Below are positions 36,454 to 48,790 of a stretch of 64,000 nucleotides of DNA, piece after piece. This stretch comes from Atopsyche davidsoni (Eukaryota; Arthropoda; Insecta; Trichoptera; Hydrobiosidae), in NCBI GenBank assembly GCA_022113835.1, contig JAILWY010000012.1, positions 3,906,001 through 3,970,000 on the forward strand, in the 5' to 3' direction. The notes beneath the pieces are model-generated. The model worked only from the letters and a program-made list of their open reading frames with translations, did not search any database and had not been told where the DNA came from. Positions within the stretch are counted from its first letter, which is position 1. Each line of letters opens with the position of its first letter. The translations under genes and the position numbers were made by a program.

Positions 36454-36811
36454 CAGTTGCTCTCAAAGTCTTTTGGCTCACGGACCTCTTTTCATAGTCA
36501 AAACTTTCCCATGGACCCCCTTTCAAAGTCAAAACTAGCCTACGGACCCTGGGTTAAAAACTATATTAATTCATATTATATATTCATTTATATGTCTATA
36601 TTTATATTTTACAGACTTTTATATTTTATAAGACGTAAAAATCGCTAATAATGTATTCATTGTTATTTATATTCAATTCCATATTAATAAAAATGTGACA
36701 AATTTTTTTTTTATTTTGCGCGGACCCCCTGGCGTTGTTCAGGGACCCCAAATCGATTTTAATTTTCTGAGGACCCCCTGGGGTCCGTGGGGACCACTTT
36801 GAGAAACACTG
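36454..36811. mobile_element. Non-autonomous hAT transposon with 8-bp target duplication
   Basis: The left end CAGTTGCTCTCAAAGTC and the right end, read outward, CAGTGTTTCTCAAAGTGG are imperfect inverted repeats. Both continue into a CACGGACC motif. The flanks are CCCTAGAG (36446-36453) and CCCTAGGG (36812-36819), an 8-bp duplication with one mismatch. Subterminal GGACCCC-type repeats occur several times near both ends, as expected for transposase binding sites. No transposase sequence remains in the 358 bp. Confidence 0.88.
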
Positions 36812-36819
36812 CCCTAGGG

Positions 36820-38754
36820 TTATAAAATCATTGTATCAAACAAATAATACACATGTACACGGACTTCTTAAAATGAAATGAAATAAATTGCTACTTACAC
36901 AAATGACTACTTCTACAAATAAACACCGAGCGTAACATTTCTATCAATCACACATCCATCAGCACCGTTGTTGGAATCATTGTTAATCTCCAGGCATAAT
37001 TTCCGTCCATCCATCTAATCCTCTTCATCATCACCGTCTCGGGCAGGACTGCTCGCCGCGGCCGCCGACAAAGAGCGGGGGAGAGAGACGCAATGCGGAA
37101 CGCCTTTCACAAACACCATCATTCGTTAAATCAATCATTTGTTAAAATCAACTATCCGGTTTTCGGAATAATAGTCAGTGAAGTAAATTATATAATATCA
37201 TCAAATTATTAATATTATCATAAAATATGAAATGTGTATTTGACATATTATTCAGAGAAGGTTGGCAACCATTTCACTGAGCATATTCTCATGCTGAGCC
37301 TGTGTTTTCTAATGGGAAAAAAGTGTAGTGGGACCCCAGATCCTTCTACACCGCATTTTTATATTAAAAGCTGCCTAATACCATTATTATATAATCATTT
37401 GCTTAGAAAAGCTCTGGCGTTTAGATCTAATACTCCTTCTGCAGCAAGTTACAGAAACAATAGCAGGAGCGCCTCATCTCGACAAGGTACTTCCAAAGCA
37501 CACCCCTTCACAATCACAATCAAATTGACATATACGATACAAAACCTTACATGCCACGATAAATTTTAAATGTATTGGGTATTGTTTTATGTATAATGTA
37601 TTTAAAAGCGTATTTTTTCCATTGATTACTCGGTAATTTTTATATATCATCAAATAAGAGAGTGTTGATTTAATATATTTTAAAATCTCAAATTTGTTTT
37701 CTTCGTAATTTATACAAAAAGAGATACAAGAGATTGTTGATTTTTGAATGAATCCGTAATATTAATATATTTAAATAAAATACGATATTTCGTAAAAATA
37801 ATAACACAGAAAATTAGGTAAAAACAAATATTTATCGTTGTTATATTTTTGATTATAAAATAAGTCTATTTTTTATAAAATTCCAAGCAAAAGTTTCACG
37901 TATTAATAGATAATAAAATAATATGGTTGGATTATTTTCATTAGAACTTCAAAAGGAATATCCATATAATATAAATATAAAACCGGAAATCAAATAAGTA
38001 AATTATATCCCTAATCAAAGTTATAGGAATGAATTTTGTCATAATAATAGAGTGCAAATGGCTGTAACACATTTTTCGGACATGAAACTTGAACCTTGGG
38101 GATCCGTCGAATATTTGTGTTAGTTTAAATATTCAAAGTTTAGACATATTGTTTAATGAATATGAATTAGAATTCATCTACAGAGTATTTTACAGAAAAA
38201 TATTTTACGACAACATGACTACGATTTTACAGAAAAAAATATATTAACATTTTTACAACAATAAATAAATCATATTATTTCCGAAAAGACATTATCTATA
38301 ATGCCAGGATAATTTGAGATACCACAACATATACTATGATGTATTATATTTTTAGTATATCTCAGTTTAGACAGCGTTCCGTATTGTGTTGCGTGCCCCT
38401 TTGTGTTTCAATGTGGAGTACATCTTGATTACCGATTCGACTCGCTTGTCGAGAATTTCAGAGGCCTGCATTCTGTAATGATCCTCGAGGCTGCTGGCGG
38501 CGAACCTGAAGAGCACACCTGAATGAAGAGCAGAGTGCGGCGGGGGATGAGGGGCTCACCTTTAATTCAATCACTGAAACGAAGGATAACTTTCAGCTGA
38601 TCGAGATGTTTCCAGGGAGCCTGCAACGCCGCACACATTCAAACGAATAAATTTTAACGAAATATATGACACAAGCTTTACACGTGATTGTTTGGGTAAA
38701 TTTATTTGAAGATTTTAGCATAACCTAACACCGCCGAAATTTTTTTCACTATTA
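36820..38754. other. A+T-rich stretch, no gene recognised
   Basis: Includes a small CpG-rich patch with GCGGCCGC near 37058. A 111-codon ORF (37234-37569) is unrecognised. Another GC-richer patch lies at 38480-38560. Confidence 0.5.
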
Positions 38755-39333
38755 TTAACACACTAAAGGCGGGGCGGGTACTTGTACCCGTTTCGCGGAC
38801 TGCTGCCTAAAAGCGGCAGAAGGTCATTTTACTCTTTAGGTTTACAGCTCGTAATGTTTGTTTAGACTCGTCAACGTTACTTCTACCAATTCTGTCCAGT
38901 GATTCTGAACAGAGTGACAATGAAGAAGTGGAGTGGTCAGAGAATGATAATCCTCCAATTATTGTACAATGTTTAGGACAAAGTGGTGTTGTTGTGATGC
39001 CAAGTAATCCGAAAAAAGGGTGTATGAAGTGGTTCTACTTTTTATAGGAAACGATTTATTTGACTACATGCAAATCAAAGAGCGTATAGACTAGATTTCA
39101 CACGTGCAATTTTTCGCGAATTTTGTCCGCTTCGCTCATCAGTTTAGTCTTATATTATAAGAAATATAATATAAGCTATTGTGTAACAGTAACATTTAAT
39201 TTATTAACAAAACTCTCATAATTAACTCGGAGTTGCAAAGTGCAAATCAAAGAGTATATAGACTAGATTTCACATCGCTACGCTACGCATATCAGTTAAG
39301 TCAATTTGGTTACCCGCTTAAAGTGTGTTTTAA
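38755..39333 (+). mobile_element. piggyBac-derived non-autonomous element, copy 1
   Basis: Flanked by TTAA (38755-38758 and 39330-39333). The left end is CACACTAAAGGCGGGGCGGG and the right end, read outward, starts ACACTTTAAGCGGG, an imperfect TIR with two extra T residues before the right TTAA. A palindromic GGGTACTTGTACCC lies just inside the left end. The element keeps part of a transposase reading frame (separate entry) and carries a subterminal direct duplication: the GCAAATCAAAGAG...TAGACTAGATTTCAC block occurs at about 39070 and again at about 39242. TTAA targets and acidic N-terminal coding remnants point to piggyBac. Confidence 0.85.
38807..39093 (+). pseudogene. Relic of the piggyBac transposase N-terminal region
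   Basis: The frame gives an acidic segment, LSSDSEQSDNEEVEWSEND, followed by NPPII and VVVMPSNP. This matches the acidic, low-complexity N-terminus typical of piggyBac transposases before the DDE_Tnp_1_7 domain. After PSNP (about 39010) the frame is lost through small changes and hits a stop. The later DLFDY-type segment is readable in another frame. No catalytic Asp triad is present because the element ends first. Confidence 0.6.
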
Positions 39334-41191
39334 TATATGAATCTGAAATATCGCATAAAAGTTCTTTTGAATGAAAAAAAACTCTCCAAAGTAAAAACTG
39401 TGTTATTTTATACTAGCAAATAAACATCAAAGAAGCCTTCTTCTGTGTGTAATATAAAATTTGCATTGCCAGCTTTATCTACCTGTGCAGAGTTAACTCA
39501 CCCGAGGCATTGAGACATCTCCAGCGTAGGCAAGTTCTCTAATGGCGCACTCACGACTCTTATTCGAACGTTAATCTCATTAATTACCATCGCAATTGTT
39601 ACCACAGTGCTGTACGTGATGCGGCATTCTACATCTGGATCGTAATTCCTGAATCTGCTGAATATATAAAAGATTCATAAACCTTAATTTAAATTTTAAT
39701 TCAGAAGAATTTTTTGCACGTAAAACTCATTGGATGCGTTTTTTAAACGTCAAAAGTAAAGGCGTTTTGAATTTTTATACTTACTGAAAAAATTGAAATG
39801 CATCAAATTGTATGTAATGAACATCAAATTATATTTTTGTCGTTTAATGTACGGTGAAGAAAATTTAACGTGAAACTCGCTAGTTGTGTTTGCGTTTTTT
39901 TTTAATCGTGCATTGTGTCAAAAGTGTGACAGTTAAAATGCAGTGTACCGGAAACTGGGAGCTGTATGAATTACTTTAGCGTAAAATTGATCGCATGCTA
40001 GAAAACACAGAATCGTCAGACATGCATTATTAGGGAGTATAATTTTCACCGCTGTTTTTTTTCCCCATTGTAATATAAGTGATTGTTTACAGTTTAAATA
40101 TTTATTTTGCTATTTCTTGTAGTCTTTATTTTCTATAAACCGTGAAGTCATTATCATTTACAATATCATACACTATTTATTCCTTATATAAGACATATCA
40201 GTTTTGACTGTTCTATTAATAATTATTAGAAACCGTTTGATTTGAGTGAAATTCTTTTAGAAATACATTGTTTAAGTGTAGGTTATAAATGTATTTATAT
40301 TTTAGGAATGATTTTAATTGAGCTACCACCACTAGATAAGCATGGATTTCTGCCTGATAAGTATGGTGTTTTTATGTAGCACGTCTCCTTGAATATTCTC
40401 TCCAGAGGCGAATCCCGAGCATTATCATTGTAGCTAGTTATGTTATCATTATAATTTATTATAATTATAGTCAGTTGTGACTTCAAACGTTTCTAATCAG
40501 GGAGTTGGAATAGAGGCCCTAAACGCAAGCAGCAATGATAGCATGATCAAGGCAATTCCTAGTTTATACACCTCCGTGAATTAGCAACTTCACTTTACGT
40601 TGATATTATAGCACATGTAGTCCTCAGAGCAAATACTACTTTGGGGGATATTATAAAAATTACAGAAATATAATATTATATTTCATCAAAATACCATTTC
40701 TGTAATATCGGCTTCCGCCGTCTTCAGTCTTGCATGTTCACAGCGTTTCGGCTCTGATACTTTTACCATCATCAAGAAGTGAAAGCTATGTACTGACAAT
40801 ATGATTTTAAATGACACATGCAATATTTTCGCTCTATAAATTATTTTCATTATCTTTATATCGTTAAATGGAATTCATGCACGGAGACGTATTGTGATTG
40901 TTATCAATAAAAATTGTCTCCTATTTACTGTCTCCGTTTAAATATTTTTTCTACTTTTAATTAATCAGCGTTGTTTTTTTTTATGATAGTAAAAGAAATC
41001 TTGGTTTATGTGTAACGACTTTTTAATTGCTCAAGTTGTGCTGTACTGTAAACTAATATATTAATATTATCTGATGTATTTATCAAATTACACTTTCAAA
41101 ATGTTTGAAATAGATTTATGATTAGGTAAGAGTTGAAAGTAAACGTAAAATACCTACACATAAAATGTAAATTTTTGACTTTGGCAAATAT

Positions 41192-41194
<3 letters not shown>
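39334..41194. other. A+T-rich stretch, no gene recognised
   Basis: Includes an imperfect hairpin with arms TTACAGAAAT/ATTTCTGTAA at about 40659-40707. No gene features seen. Confidence 0.5.

Positions 41195-41259
<65 letters not shown>
41195..41259. repeat. (AT)n microsatellite
   Basis: About 32 uninterrupted AT dinucleotides. Apparent Tyr-Ile ORFs on both strands come from the repeat. Confidence 0.97.
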
Positions 41260-41263
<4 letters not shown>

Positions 41264-42818
41264 CCAGTACAATATTCAAATAAATCATTTGAATAACTCT
41301 CTATTAAGTTTGTCAAAGTATTTAAACTAAGGCTTAGCTTTCAAATTAATATTCATGAAAGCTTATATTTAAAAAATATACGTAAATTGCTTTTCAATTG
41401 GTTCTACTAGTACTGAACTTAAACCACGTTATAATTGAAAACGTAATATTCATTATTAATTCAACCAGAGACTATGTTACATAGTTTTTATATATTTACT
41501 AAGATTTATTTTAATACCAAACGGTCTCAAATATGATTTAAATCAAAAAAATGTTTTTTTTAAGAAAAAACTTACATTAACTTTGTATAATTTAGTTAAT
41601 TATATATTTTTATTATCAAATCGCTATCGCAAAAGTTTGGTCATAAAAATATTCATACAAAGTTTTTGTTTTATTTGGTGTACATTTTGGATCTCGAGTA
41701 TTTAATCTGTGAATATTTCATGTTAATCTTATGTAACTATTTGCATATTGCTCTGTTTTAATATGGATAATTACTTAGCCCTAGTCATATGGGGTATTTG
41801 CAGATAATGGCGTGAAGTTATTTTACTATATATTCGTTGTTCCATCATTACTTCTTAACCTGCGTATGGTCCATGGCGAGGAGTGCTAGAGCATGGGATT
41901 CAGTTCGGTATGGCTGTTGGTTGTCGTCGCAGCCAATGACCGCCAGCTCTTACTAATTACTAGAATGCTCATCAAAGTATATTGTCACTAAATGCTACAA
42001 AGCCATATAAGCCGGCCGGTTCGTTGACCCAATGGCTGCAGCAATTATAATCCTCACGAGAGAGATGCACTTCGTTGCTTCAAAAACGCCGAGAGAGAAT
42101 AATGAATTCTACGAAAGAGCTTTATAATCTCTTTCTGAAACTTTTAACTTGGAATCAAACAGCAGCGAGGCTTCAAAGTTTTAGCTGAAAATTTTCAATA
42201 CAATATATTAAGTCTCGTCTAGTATATTTAACGTAATCTATCATATGCTTTTTTCATTACGTGATACGTTTTTTTATAATAATTATTAAGTAAATACAAG
42301 ATACATATAACACGTCCACATTAATTCAAATAAATATAATAAAATAAAAAAATATACACATTAATAATTTTTTTTTTAATAATAATGTATATATTGTAAA
42401 AAATAAAATGACTTCCTTTGAAGTACATACTTGAATAAGTCGAATTTCTTCGAGAATTATTTCATTTTGTTACTTGATTTATTCATAAAACTCTAATAGT
42501 AATATGAGACGCATGAAAATAAATTGCAAAGACATATTATTTGTTGAAGTGTTAACAGTATAATTATTTAAGAATTTTAATGAATAATACGATTGTTTGG
42601 TCTAATTTTGTTATACATATTTAAATATTACAAATTCATAGAGAATCGAAAATTATTAATTGTGATAATTTAAAAAAAAATCTCAAATCAACCTCGTATT
42701 TTACACAACACGATTGATTTTTTATTAGATAAGATGCCTATTTTTTTTGTTGTAAACACTTTCTTTCTGTGGCTTTTTTCATAACGCTTGATTTTGCCCT
42801 AGCAAGAAAAAAATTTCT
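41260..42818. other. A+T-rich stretch, no gene recognised
   Basis: One less A+T-rich patch lies at 41865-41960 and 42010-42110. No coding or mobile feature that I can support. Confidence 0.5.
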
Positions 42819-43404
42819 GGGCGCATATTAATACGTTTTTGAATGTGTTTACTCTAAAAGCGGCAGAAGGTCATTTTACTCTTTAGGTTTACAGCTCGTA
42901 ATGTTTGTTTAGACTCGTCAACGTTACTTCTACCAATACTGTCCAGTGATTCTGAGCAGAGTGATAATGAAGAAGTGGAGTAGTCGGAGAATGATAATCC
43001 TCCAATTATTGAACAATTTTTAGGATAAAGTGGTGTTGTTGTGATGCCAAGTAATCCGCAAAGTGTGTATGAAGAGGTTCAACTTTTTATAGGAAACGAT
43101 TTATTTGACTACTTGCAAATCAAAGAGTGTATAGACTAAATTTCCCACGTGCAATTTTACGCGAATTTCGTCCGCTTCGCACATCAGTTAGTCAATTTGG
43201 TTACCCGCTTAAAATATAAATATAATATAAGCTATTGTGTAACAATAACATTTAATTTATTAACAAAAATTTCATAATTAACTCAGAGTTGCTAAACGGA
43301 AGAAAAAAAATCATAAAGTGCAAATCAAAGAGTGTATAGACGCAAATTTTGCCCGCTACGCACATCAGTTTAGTCAATTTGGTTACCCGCTTAAAGTGTG
43401 TTAA
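42819..43404 (+). mobile_element. piggyBac-derived non-autonomous element, copy 2 (5' end lost)
   Basis: The right end has ACCCGCTTAAAGTGTG followed by TTAA (43401-43404). On the left, similarity to the family begins abruptly at GGGCGCATATTAATACG (42819), a segment that lies about 75 bp inside copy 4, so the terminal left inverted repeat is missing or replaced. Like copy 1 it has the subterminal direct duplication (AAATCAAAGAGTGTATAGAC at about 43118 and 43324), which puts copies 1 and 2 in one subfamily. Confidence 0.8.
42856..43140 (+). pseudogene. Relic of the piggyBac transposase N-terminal region, two stops
   Basis: Same acidic N-terminal frame as in copies 1 and 3. It is interrupted by an in-frame TAG within the EVEW segment and by a TAA after the FLG segment, but otherwise stays in frame through DLFDYLQIKECID to a terminal TAA at about 43138. 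That stop position is shared with copy 3. Confidence 0.6.
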
Positions 43405-46400
43405 TAGGTTTGAATGTAACTAAACACCAATTTAATTCTCATAAGACGATAAATTTTATCGTAAAAACACGATAAATTCACATTAAAACCCACGAAATTA
43501 ACGCGTTACGAAAGTCTCCGTTCACGCGGGGCCCGCGGCGGCGCATCTAATGCAATGCGTGCGGACGCGTGGTACTACATTATTTTTGTCGTCATTATAA
43601 ACAAATAAATGCAATTGTATACAACAAAGAGCGAGGGAGAGGCTGAATCGGAGAATAAAAGAACACAAACGGATGTTGAAAAAACAAACGTCGATCAGAG
43701 CACATGCAGCCGGCGATCGTGACGTCAGCCGGATACTGAACGTGCCACCCTAAAAGAAACGACTCCATCGAATGCATTCACAAAGCGCAGTGCGATGAAG
43801 TGATCGAGGCTTAGTTGACACTGAAAGACTGTTCAAATATGAAAAGCCCCTTTTTAAATGCTGATGAGATTGGTCGCATTTTGAATTGATATTGTAAACT
43901 ACCCTTGTCGTTTTGTATGCAGTCGCTCGACGCAATATATTTAAGCATACTATAATTTGACGGTGTCACAGTTTAGGTATACATAATCTACTTGAGCAAT
44001 CCTGGTGAGGGACAAGGCATTTGATTGGTGAAGATCCATTATTATAATGATAAAAGTACCTTTGTATGGTAATGGTAAAAGTACCTCAGATGCATAACTA
44101 AACTGATTTTAGTTATGCATCGGATGATGACCTAGTCTATTTGGTCGAAACTAGTAATGCAAAAATATAATAAACTCAAAGTGAAGACAAAATACAAAGG
44201 TAATTATACTTGAGCAAGCTGTACAATCATGAAACTTTAAAGATATAAATGGCGTACGAAACTTAAATTACTTTTCCTAGGAAGGAATTACTTTGAATAA
44301 ATATGTAAGTAATTAAGATAAAATTAATAATATAAAACATGTCTTAAGTTTTTGTTTAGTCGACATAATATTTCTTGAGCTCGAATCCTGAAAGAGTAAT
44401 AATTTTTCTAAAATAACACTCTTGTACAATTCTTTTGTTATTTCACTGAACGAGACAATCGTATCAAAGCGAACACGCTCGCAATAACCTTTAGACGCTT
44501 TCCACCACTTTTCTCTTGGACTATTTACTAGAAACGAGCGGATTTGTTCTGTTCACAGTATAAATAAATATAATTGTTTCAATTTTATTATTTCATTATC
44601 TTTAAATGTGAATTCGGTAGGGGAAGCCATGTTATTTGGTATGGTTAACAATACCACCAATAATGCACCCCTGTACTAACAGATCAGCAACAAAACAAAT
44701 CAATATTTATTTATACTGTGCAGTTAATGCGAGCAGTAAGTTATTGACACAATAAAATATACAATACTGTTATTGCTTAATATTTACATATGGAGTTCTA
44801 CCTAATATCGTAAATGTATTTTTCTGTATGATTTAACGGCTTGTTAGTAAAATGATTTCATAATTATACTTCCTCCAACGCGATCTTGGTTTCTATGCGC
44901 CCTGATTCCATAACAATGGATTTAAGAAGTAGAATCTATAATAGATCTTAATATTTCTTATGGGCGTATTACATTATGCATAGTTATAAAATTTTCACGC
45001 ATGGCTTTGATCTATATCATGTCAAAAAAATTTAAATACATCGACATAATACAAAGCAATTATTAAGAGGCTTAGATGATAATGATGCACTGAATATCTT
45101 ATTTAGTTGAAATGATGACTAGATATAGTGAAAATATAAAACGTGAACATAAAAAAGTATTTTTTTCGCTTTTTAGTTAAATGTAACGTTTTATATGTTG
45201 TACATTTGAAAATCATAATAACATAAGACAACATGTAAAAAAAATTATTGTAAGTTATATGAATATTTTATTTATTGACGTTTGTATAAAACGCCTCCGG
45301 TGGGTGATTGTCACTTTTTGCCACTTTTTTATCCACAGTTGTTTTATTTGTAGGTATATTAATAAATAGTAAATTTTAAATAATATTCAACATAATTTAG
45401 TCAGAAAGAGAATAAAAGTTAGGCCAAAAAGTTAGGTTAAAAATGAAAAGACTAAAACAATTCTTACTTACAATGAGTTGTGGACATTATTTCTTTTCAA
45501 CGCTAGAAACCAGCAAAGGCTTATAAAAAAGTGCAAATTTGATTACATGTGGGTCTTCGTTAAACTACTGCTGCTGCTATTTGGTTTATTTTGAAAGAAA
45601 TTTGATTGTCTGTAGTCGGTGTACTTGCGGGCTTGTACACCCTTTATTTGGTAGTGAGCTGCTTGGAATTATCCACGAGGCCGCGGGCAGTGATCGGTTG
45701 CCAGATTTGCTCTCCCTTGTCGCACAAAACCAGGTACTTACGACAGCCTACTTGGTGGTTTGTAACCCGAGGCATGCTCGACGTGATGATATCGTGAAAA
45801 AACTGCCTCGTTATGTAACCTAATACAACTTTGGACTTCGTCCGTAAGTTAATTAGAGGCCTTTTTCATGTCGGGTATTTTTCAAGAGCGCGCGGAAGGA
45901 AGCGAAAAAAGCAAACTTCATAGATCTTCAACGAATTTAAATTCTTCATTCTCTCATAACGCGAATGAAAAACAGAGTTTCGGAGAACTCTAAAATTCTC
46001 ATTTATTTCTTTTTTAAAACTTAAAAGTACTAAAAATACAACCTTAGTAATTTAAAGTTAAAAAAAAAATGTACAAATAATTACCATTCGCAGTAGCTGC
46101 TGTGGAGTTATTGCAGAATAATTAAGTAACTTTAGTAATTAAAACAATTTCACTCCACTTTTGGCCATTTGCCATTATTTTAAAATTTAATACAGCGCTA
46201 CAGTTATGGCTTCAGGGCGACATTTGCATTGGACGCCATACAAGCTGTACAAGTTTCTACAAAAGAACAAATAAAAGTCGCGTCATGAAGACCAAACCGC
46301 AGTTTTAATAAGTGCTAAGAGCGGGTGGCTTTGCGCCGTAATTCAGTGGAATATTTATTTGCAAAGTTGGGGTCGTCCCCTCCCCCTATAACCATAAAGG

Positions 46401-46584
46401 CGATTGTTACAACTGCACTGAAGCAGGGGTGGGTTTGATAAATGCTGCATTGCTCAAATATTGTACCGTCCCCTGCGATACGCATTTATGTATATTTAAA
46501 ATTGATGTGTGACATTTTTCACGCCAAATTAAATATGAAAAATTTAATATAAAAACAGCTTTAAAATAATTCACATACGTGATG

Positions 46585-46587
<3 letters not shown>
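43405..46587. other. A+T-rich stretch with one CpG-rich patch and a hairpin
   Basis: A CpG-rich patch at 43505-43575 is followed by a full CRE palindrome TGACGTCA at 43720-43727. ORFs at 45539-45823 (94 codons) and others are unrecognised. A GC-richer stretch lies at 45620-45800. Confidence 0.45.
44089..44121. repeat. Perfect 14-bp hairpin
   Basis: Arms GATGCATAACTAAA (44089-44102) and its exact inverse (44108-44121) surround a 5-nt loop. Just upstream, TAAAAGTACCT occurs twice (about 44051 and 44076). The stem is too short for an animal pre-miRNA; it could be a decayed foldback element or a terminator-like fold. Confidence 0.8.
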
Positions 46588-46629
<42 letters not shown>

Positions 46630-46646
46630 TATTATATATATATATC
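46588..46646. repeat. (AT)n microsatellite, interrupted
   Basis: AT dinucleotide run with a short CATATT interruption near 46628. Confidence 0.95.
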
Positions 46647-47668
46647 AATTCCATAGAATCTTTATAACAGTTTGTTTAAAGCATTTTTAAGGAGTAATTT
46701 TTCGATTATGTAAAACTACTTAATAGAATTTTTGCATTATTAAATCTGATTGATATATATTTATTTATATATAACACTGAAAAATAAAGCTTTGAAAAAA
46801 CATTTATAACTAATGATTTTTTTTTTTTTAAATTAATCAAAGCAACTTGGAAGCATTTGTTTCTAATGGAATTTTTTTATTTTTTCTACGACTGGGGGTG
46901 TCGGGTCTCTTATGGGGGCTGTAGCGTTTCTGTGCCGACTTTGGGGAGTGTAGATAATTAATTTCACCCCTTATTGGCTGTGGACAGATGTGTTGTTGCA
47001 AACCCCAGGGACACATCCGTCACACTTTAAACTTGCCTCCAGGACTTATTCCTAACCTGTGTGCTTTATTAACGAATATTACACCAGCGGTTCATATTCA
47101 TAGCAAATTCAAATTATCACATATGGCATGTTATTATTAACAATTTATCTGGGTTTATGTAACTCCGTTGTTTATATACCTACCTCCTGTATAGTTTATC
47201 AACATGGCACATTATTTCCAAAGCATATGCACATTTAAAATAATTTATGTACGAAATTTTGATGTTGGTATATTTAATGTTAACTTAACGTAACTACTTA
47301 GTATTACTTATAAAATATTGAATTAAAAAATTAGTAATAAATGTTTATCAAACAGTTTCATTGCTATTGATATTGAGTTTGAAATTTTGCAAAAAAATAA
47401 AACACATTCAATTTTTTTACTATACGTCTTGTAGCATTTTACAATTATATGTACAAAAAATAAACCGTATAGAAATAGTTAAAACAATGCAATATCTCTC
47501 AAAATCAGAAACAGTCTGATGGTACGCCAAAATTTGATATTTTGATCATACATAGAAGATTATGATAATTTGTTTTCAAGCACTTGAAAGGCATGAGCGT
47601 TCACACACAAAAAAATATTGAAGTCTCTTCACCAACTGTTATGAAGTACATGTACGCTACCACCGCTT
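46647..47668. other. A+T-rich stretch, no gene recognised
   Basis: A GC-richer patch lies at 46890-47050, starting after a T-run. No gene or mobile-element boundary recognised. Confidence 0.5.
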
Positions 47669-48063
47669 CAGGGTGTCCTAACATAGTATCGGGTATTTGT
47701 TAGTTCAGTAAAACAAAAACTACTAGTAATCAAGCATTTTTTTATTATTGATTATAAGAATACAAAATAGAAAATTATTTTTAAAAGATGATGTTATCCA
47801 AATAGTGACCGTTACGCTGCTGGCACTCTTCTAATCTGGAACAAGGATTGCTGATAACACGCTGACACATAACCCTTGATATTGCTGCCATTTCTGACCT
47901 GATGTTATGTCTGAGTGCCAGCACCATAAAGTCACTATTTGCATAACATTATCTTTTCAAAATAATATTACATTTTGTATTCTTATAATCAAAAATACTT
48001 GATTACTAGTAGTTTTTGTTTTACTGAACTAACAAATACCCGATACCATGTTTGGACACACTG
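47669..48063. mobile_element. Foldback element made from two copies of one Tc1/mariner-type end
   Basis: The two arms are long inverted repeats. The left starts CAGGGTGTCCTAACATAGTA and the right, read outward, starts CAGTGTGTCCAAACATGGTA. Both then share TCGGGTATTTGTTAG and about 120 bp more, including GCTGGCACTC. Both arms carry the 3' tail of the same transposase gene (left arm open, right arm shifted by one base), so two copies of the same transposon end are joined tail to tail around a short centre near 47900. No clean target duplication is visible: the left flank is CTT, the right TAA. Confidence 0.75.
47781..47897 (-). pseudogene. C-terminal fragment of a Tc1/mariner-type transposase
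   Basis: The minus-strand frame reads SEMAAISRVMCQRV, then SRLEECQQRNGHYLDNIIF and stop TAA (47781-47783). A Cys-x-x-x-x-G-H-ϕ-(D/E)-x-ϕ-ϕ-F-stop ending of this kind is what I know from the C-termini of insect Tc1/mariner-like (IS630, DDE_3) transposases. Only about 38 residues remain, beyond the catalytic region, so the element depends on a transposase from elsewhere. Confidence 0.5.
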
Positions 48064-48207
48064 TAAGTAGTCCACACCACACCTTGTAAGTCCCAAAACC
48101 TTCACGCAGGATCATGGGATAGCCACATACAGTATTATAACCATAGCCATGAGAACAAATATAAATTTTCCAAAATATATATATATATTTTTTTTGATTC
48201 TTAATTA

Positions 48208-48654
48208 TTAACACACTTTGGGCGGGTACCAAATTGATTAAACTGATGTGCGTAGCGGGCAAAATTCGCGTAAAATTGCGCGTGTGAAATCTAGTCTATA
48301 CACTCTTTGATTTGCAAGTAGTCAAATAAGTCGTTTCCTATAAAAAGTTGTACCACTTCATACACATATCGTGGATTACTTGGCATCACAACAACACCAC
48401 TTTGTCCTAAAAATTGTTCAATAATTGGAGGATTATCATTCTCTGACCACTCCACTTCTTCATTGTCACTTTGCTCAGAATCACTGGACAGAATTGGTAG
48501 AAGTAACGTTGACTCGTCTAAACAAACATTACGAGCTGTAAACCTAAAGAGTAAAATGACCTTCTGCCGCTTTTAGAGTAAACACGTTCAAAAACGTATT
48601 AGACAGCAGTCCGCAAAACGGGTACTAGTACCCGCCCCGCTTTTAGTGTGTTAA
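48208..48654 (-). mobile_element. piggyBac-derived non-autonomous element, copy 3 (complete, shortest)
   Basis: Bounded by TTAA at 48208-48211 and 48651-48654. Ends are CACACTTTGGGCGGG on the left and, read outward from the right, CACACTAAAAGCGGGGCGGG followed by the palindrome GGGTACTAGTACCC. It is in the opposite orientation to copies 1 and 2 and lacks their subterminal duplication, so its 447 bp probably represents the ancestral or a separate subfamily. Confidence 0.9.
48291..48572 (-). pseudogene. Uninterrupted N-terminal piggyBac transposase frame (93 codons, no ATG)
   Basis: Read on the minus strand, this frame is open for 93 codons between two stops. It contains ILSSDSEQSDNEEVEWSEN, NPPIIEQFLGQSGVVVMPSN and VQLFIGNDLFDYLQIKECID, ending in TAG. 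The acidic stretch and the FIGNDLFDYLQ segment match the region leading into the DDE_Tnp_1_7 domain of piggyBac transposases. There is no in-frame ATG near its start (only the Met in VVVMPSN) and no catalytic domain, so it cannot be a functional transposase. Copies 1 and 2 have lost this frame; copy 3 has not. Confidence 0.6.
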
Positions 48655-48790
48655 TATTAATATATACGCACTCGATTGACGTTCAATCCACAAAATAGAC
48701 ATATATTTATTCATTAATTAAATATTTAATCTTTGAGAAATATCAGCCATGAAAGTACAGGCGCAAATTTAAAAAAAAACCCCTCCGGTG

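Noticed and set aside
41122..41330. Tyr-Ile repeat ORFs on both strands
   Set aside because: Translations of the (AT)n microsatellite, not proteins.
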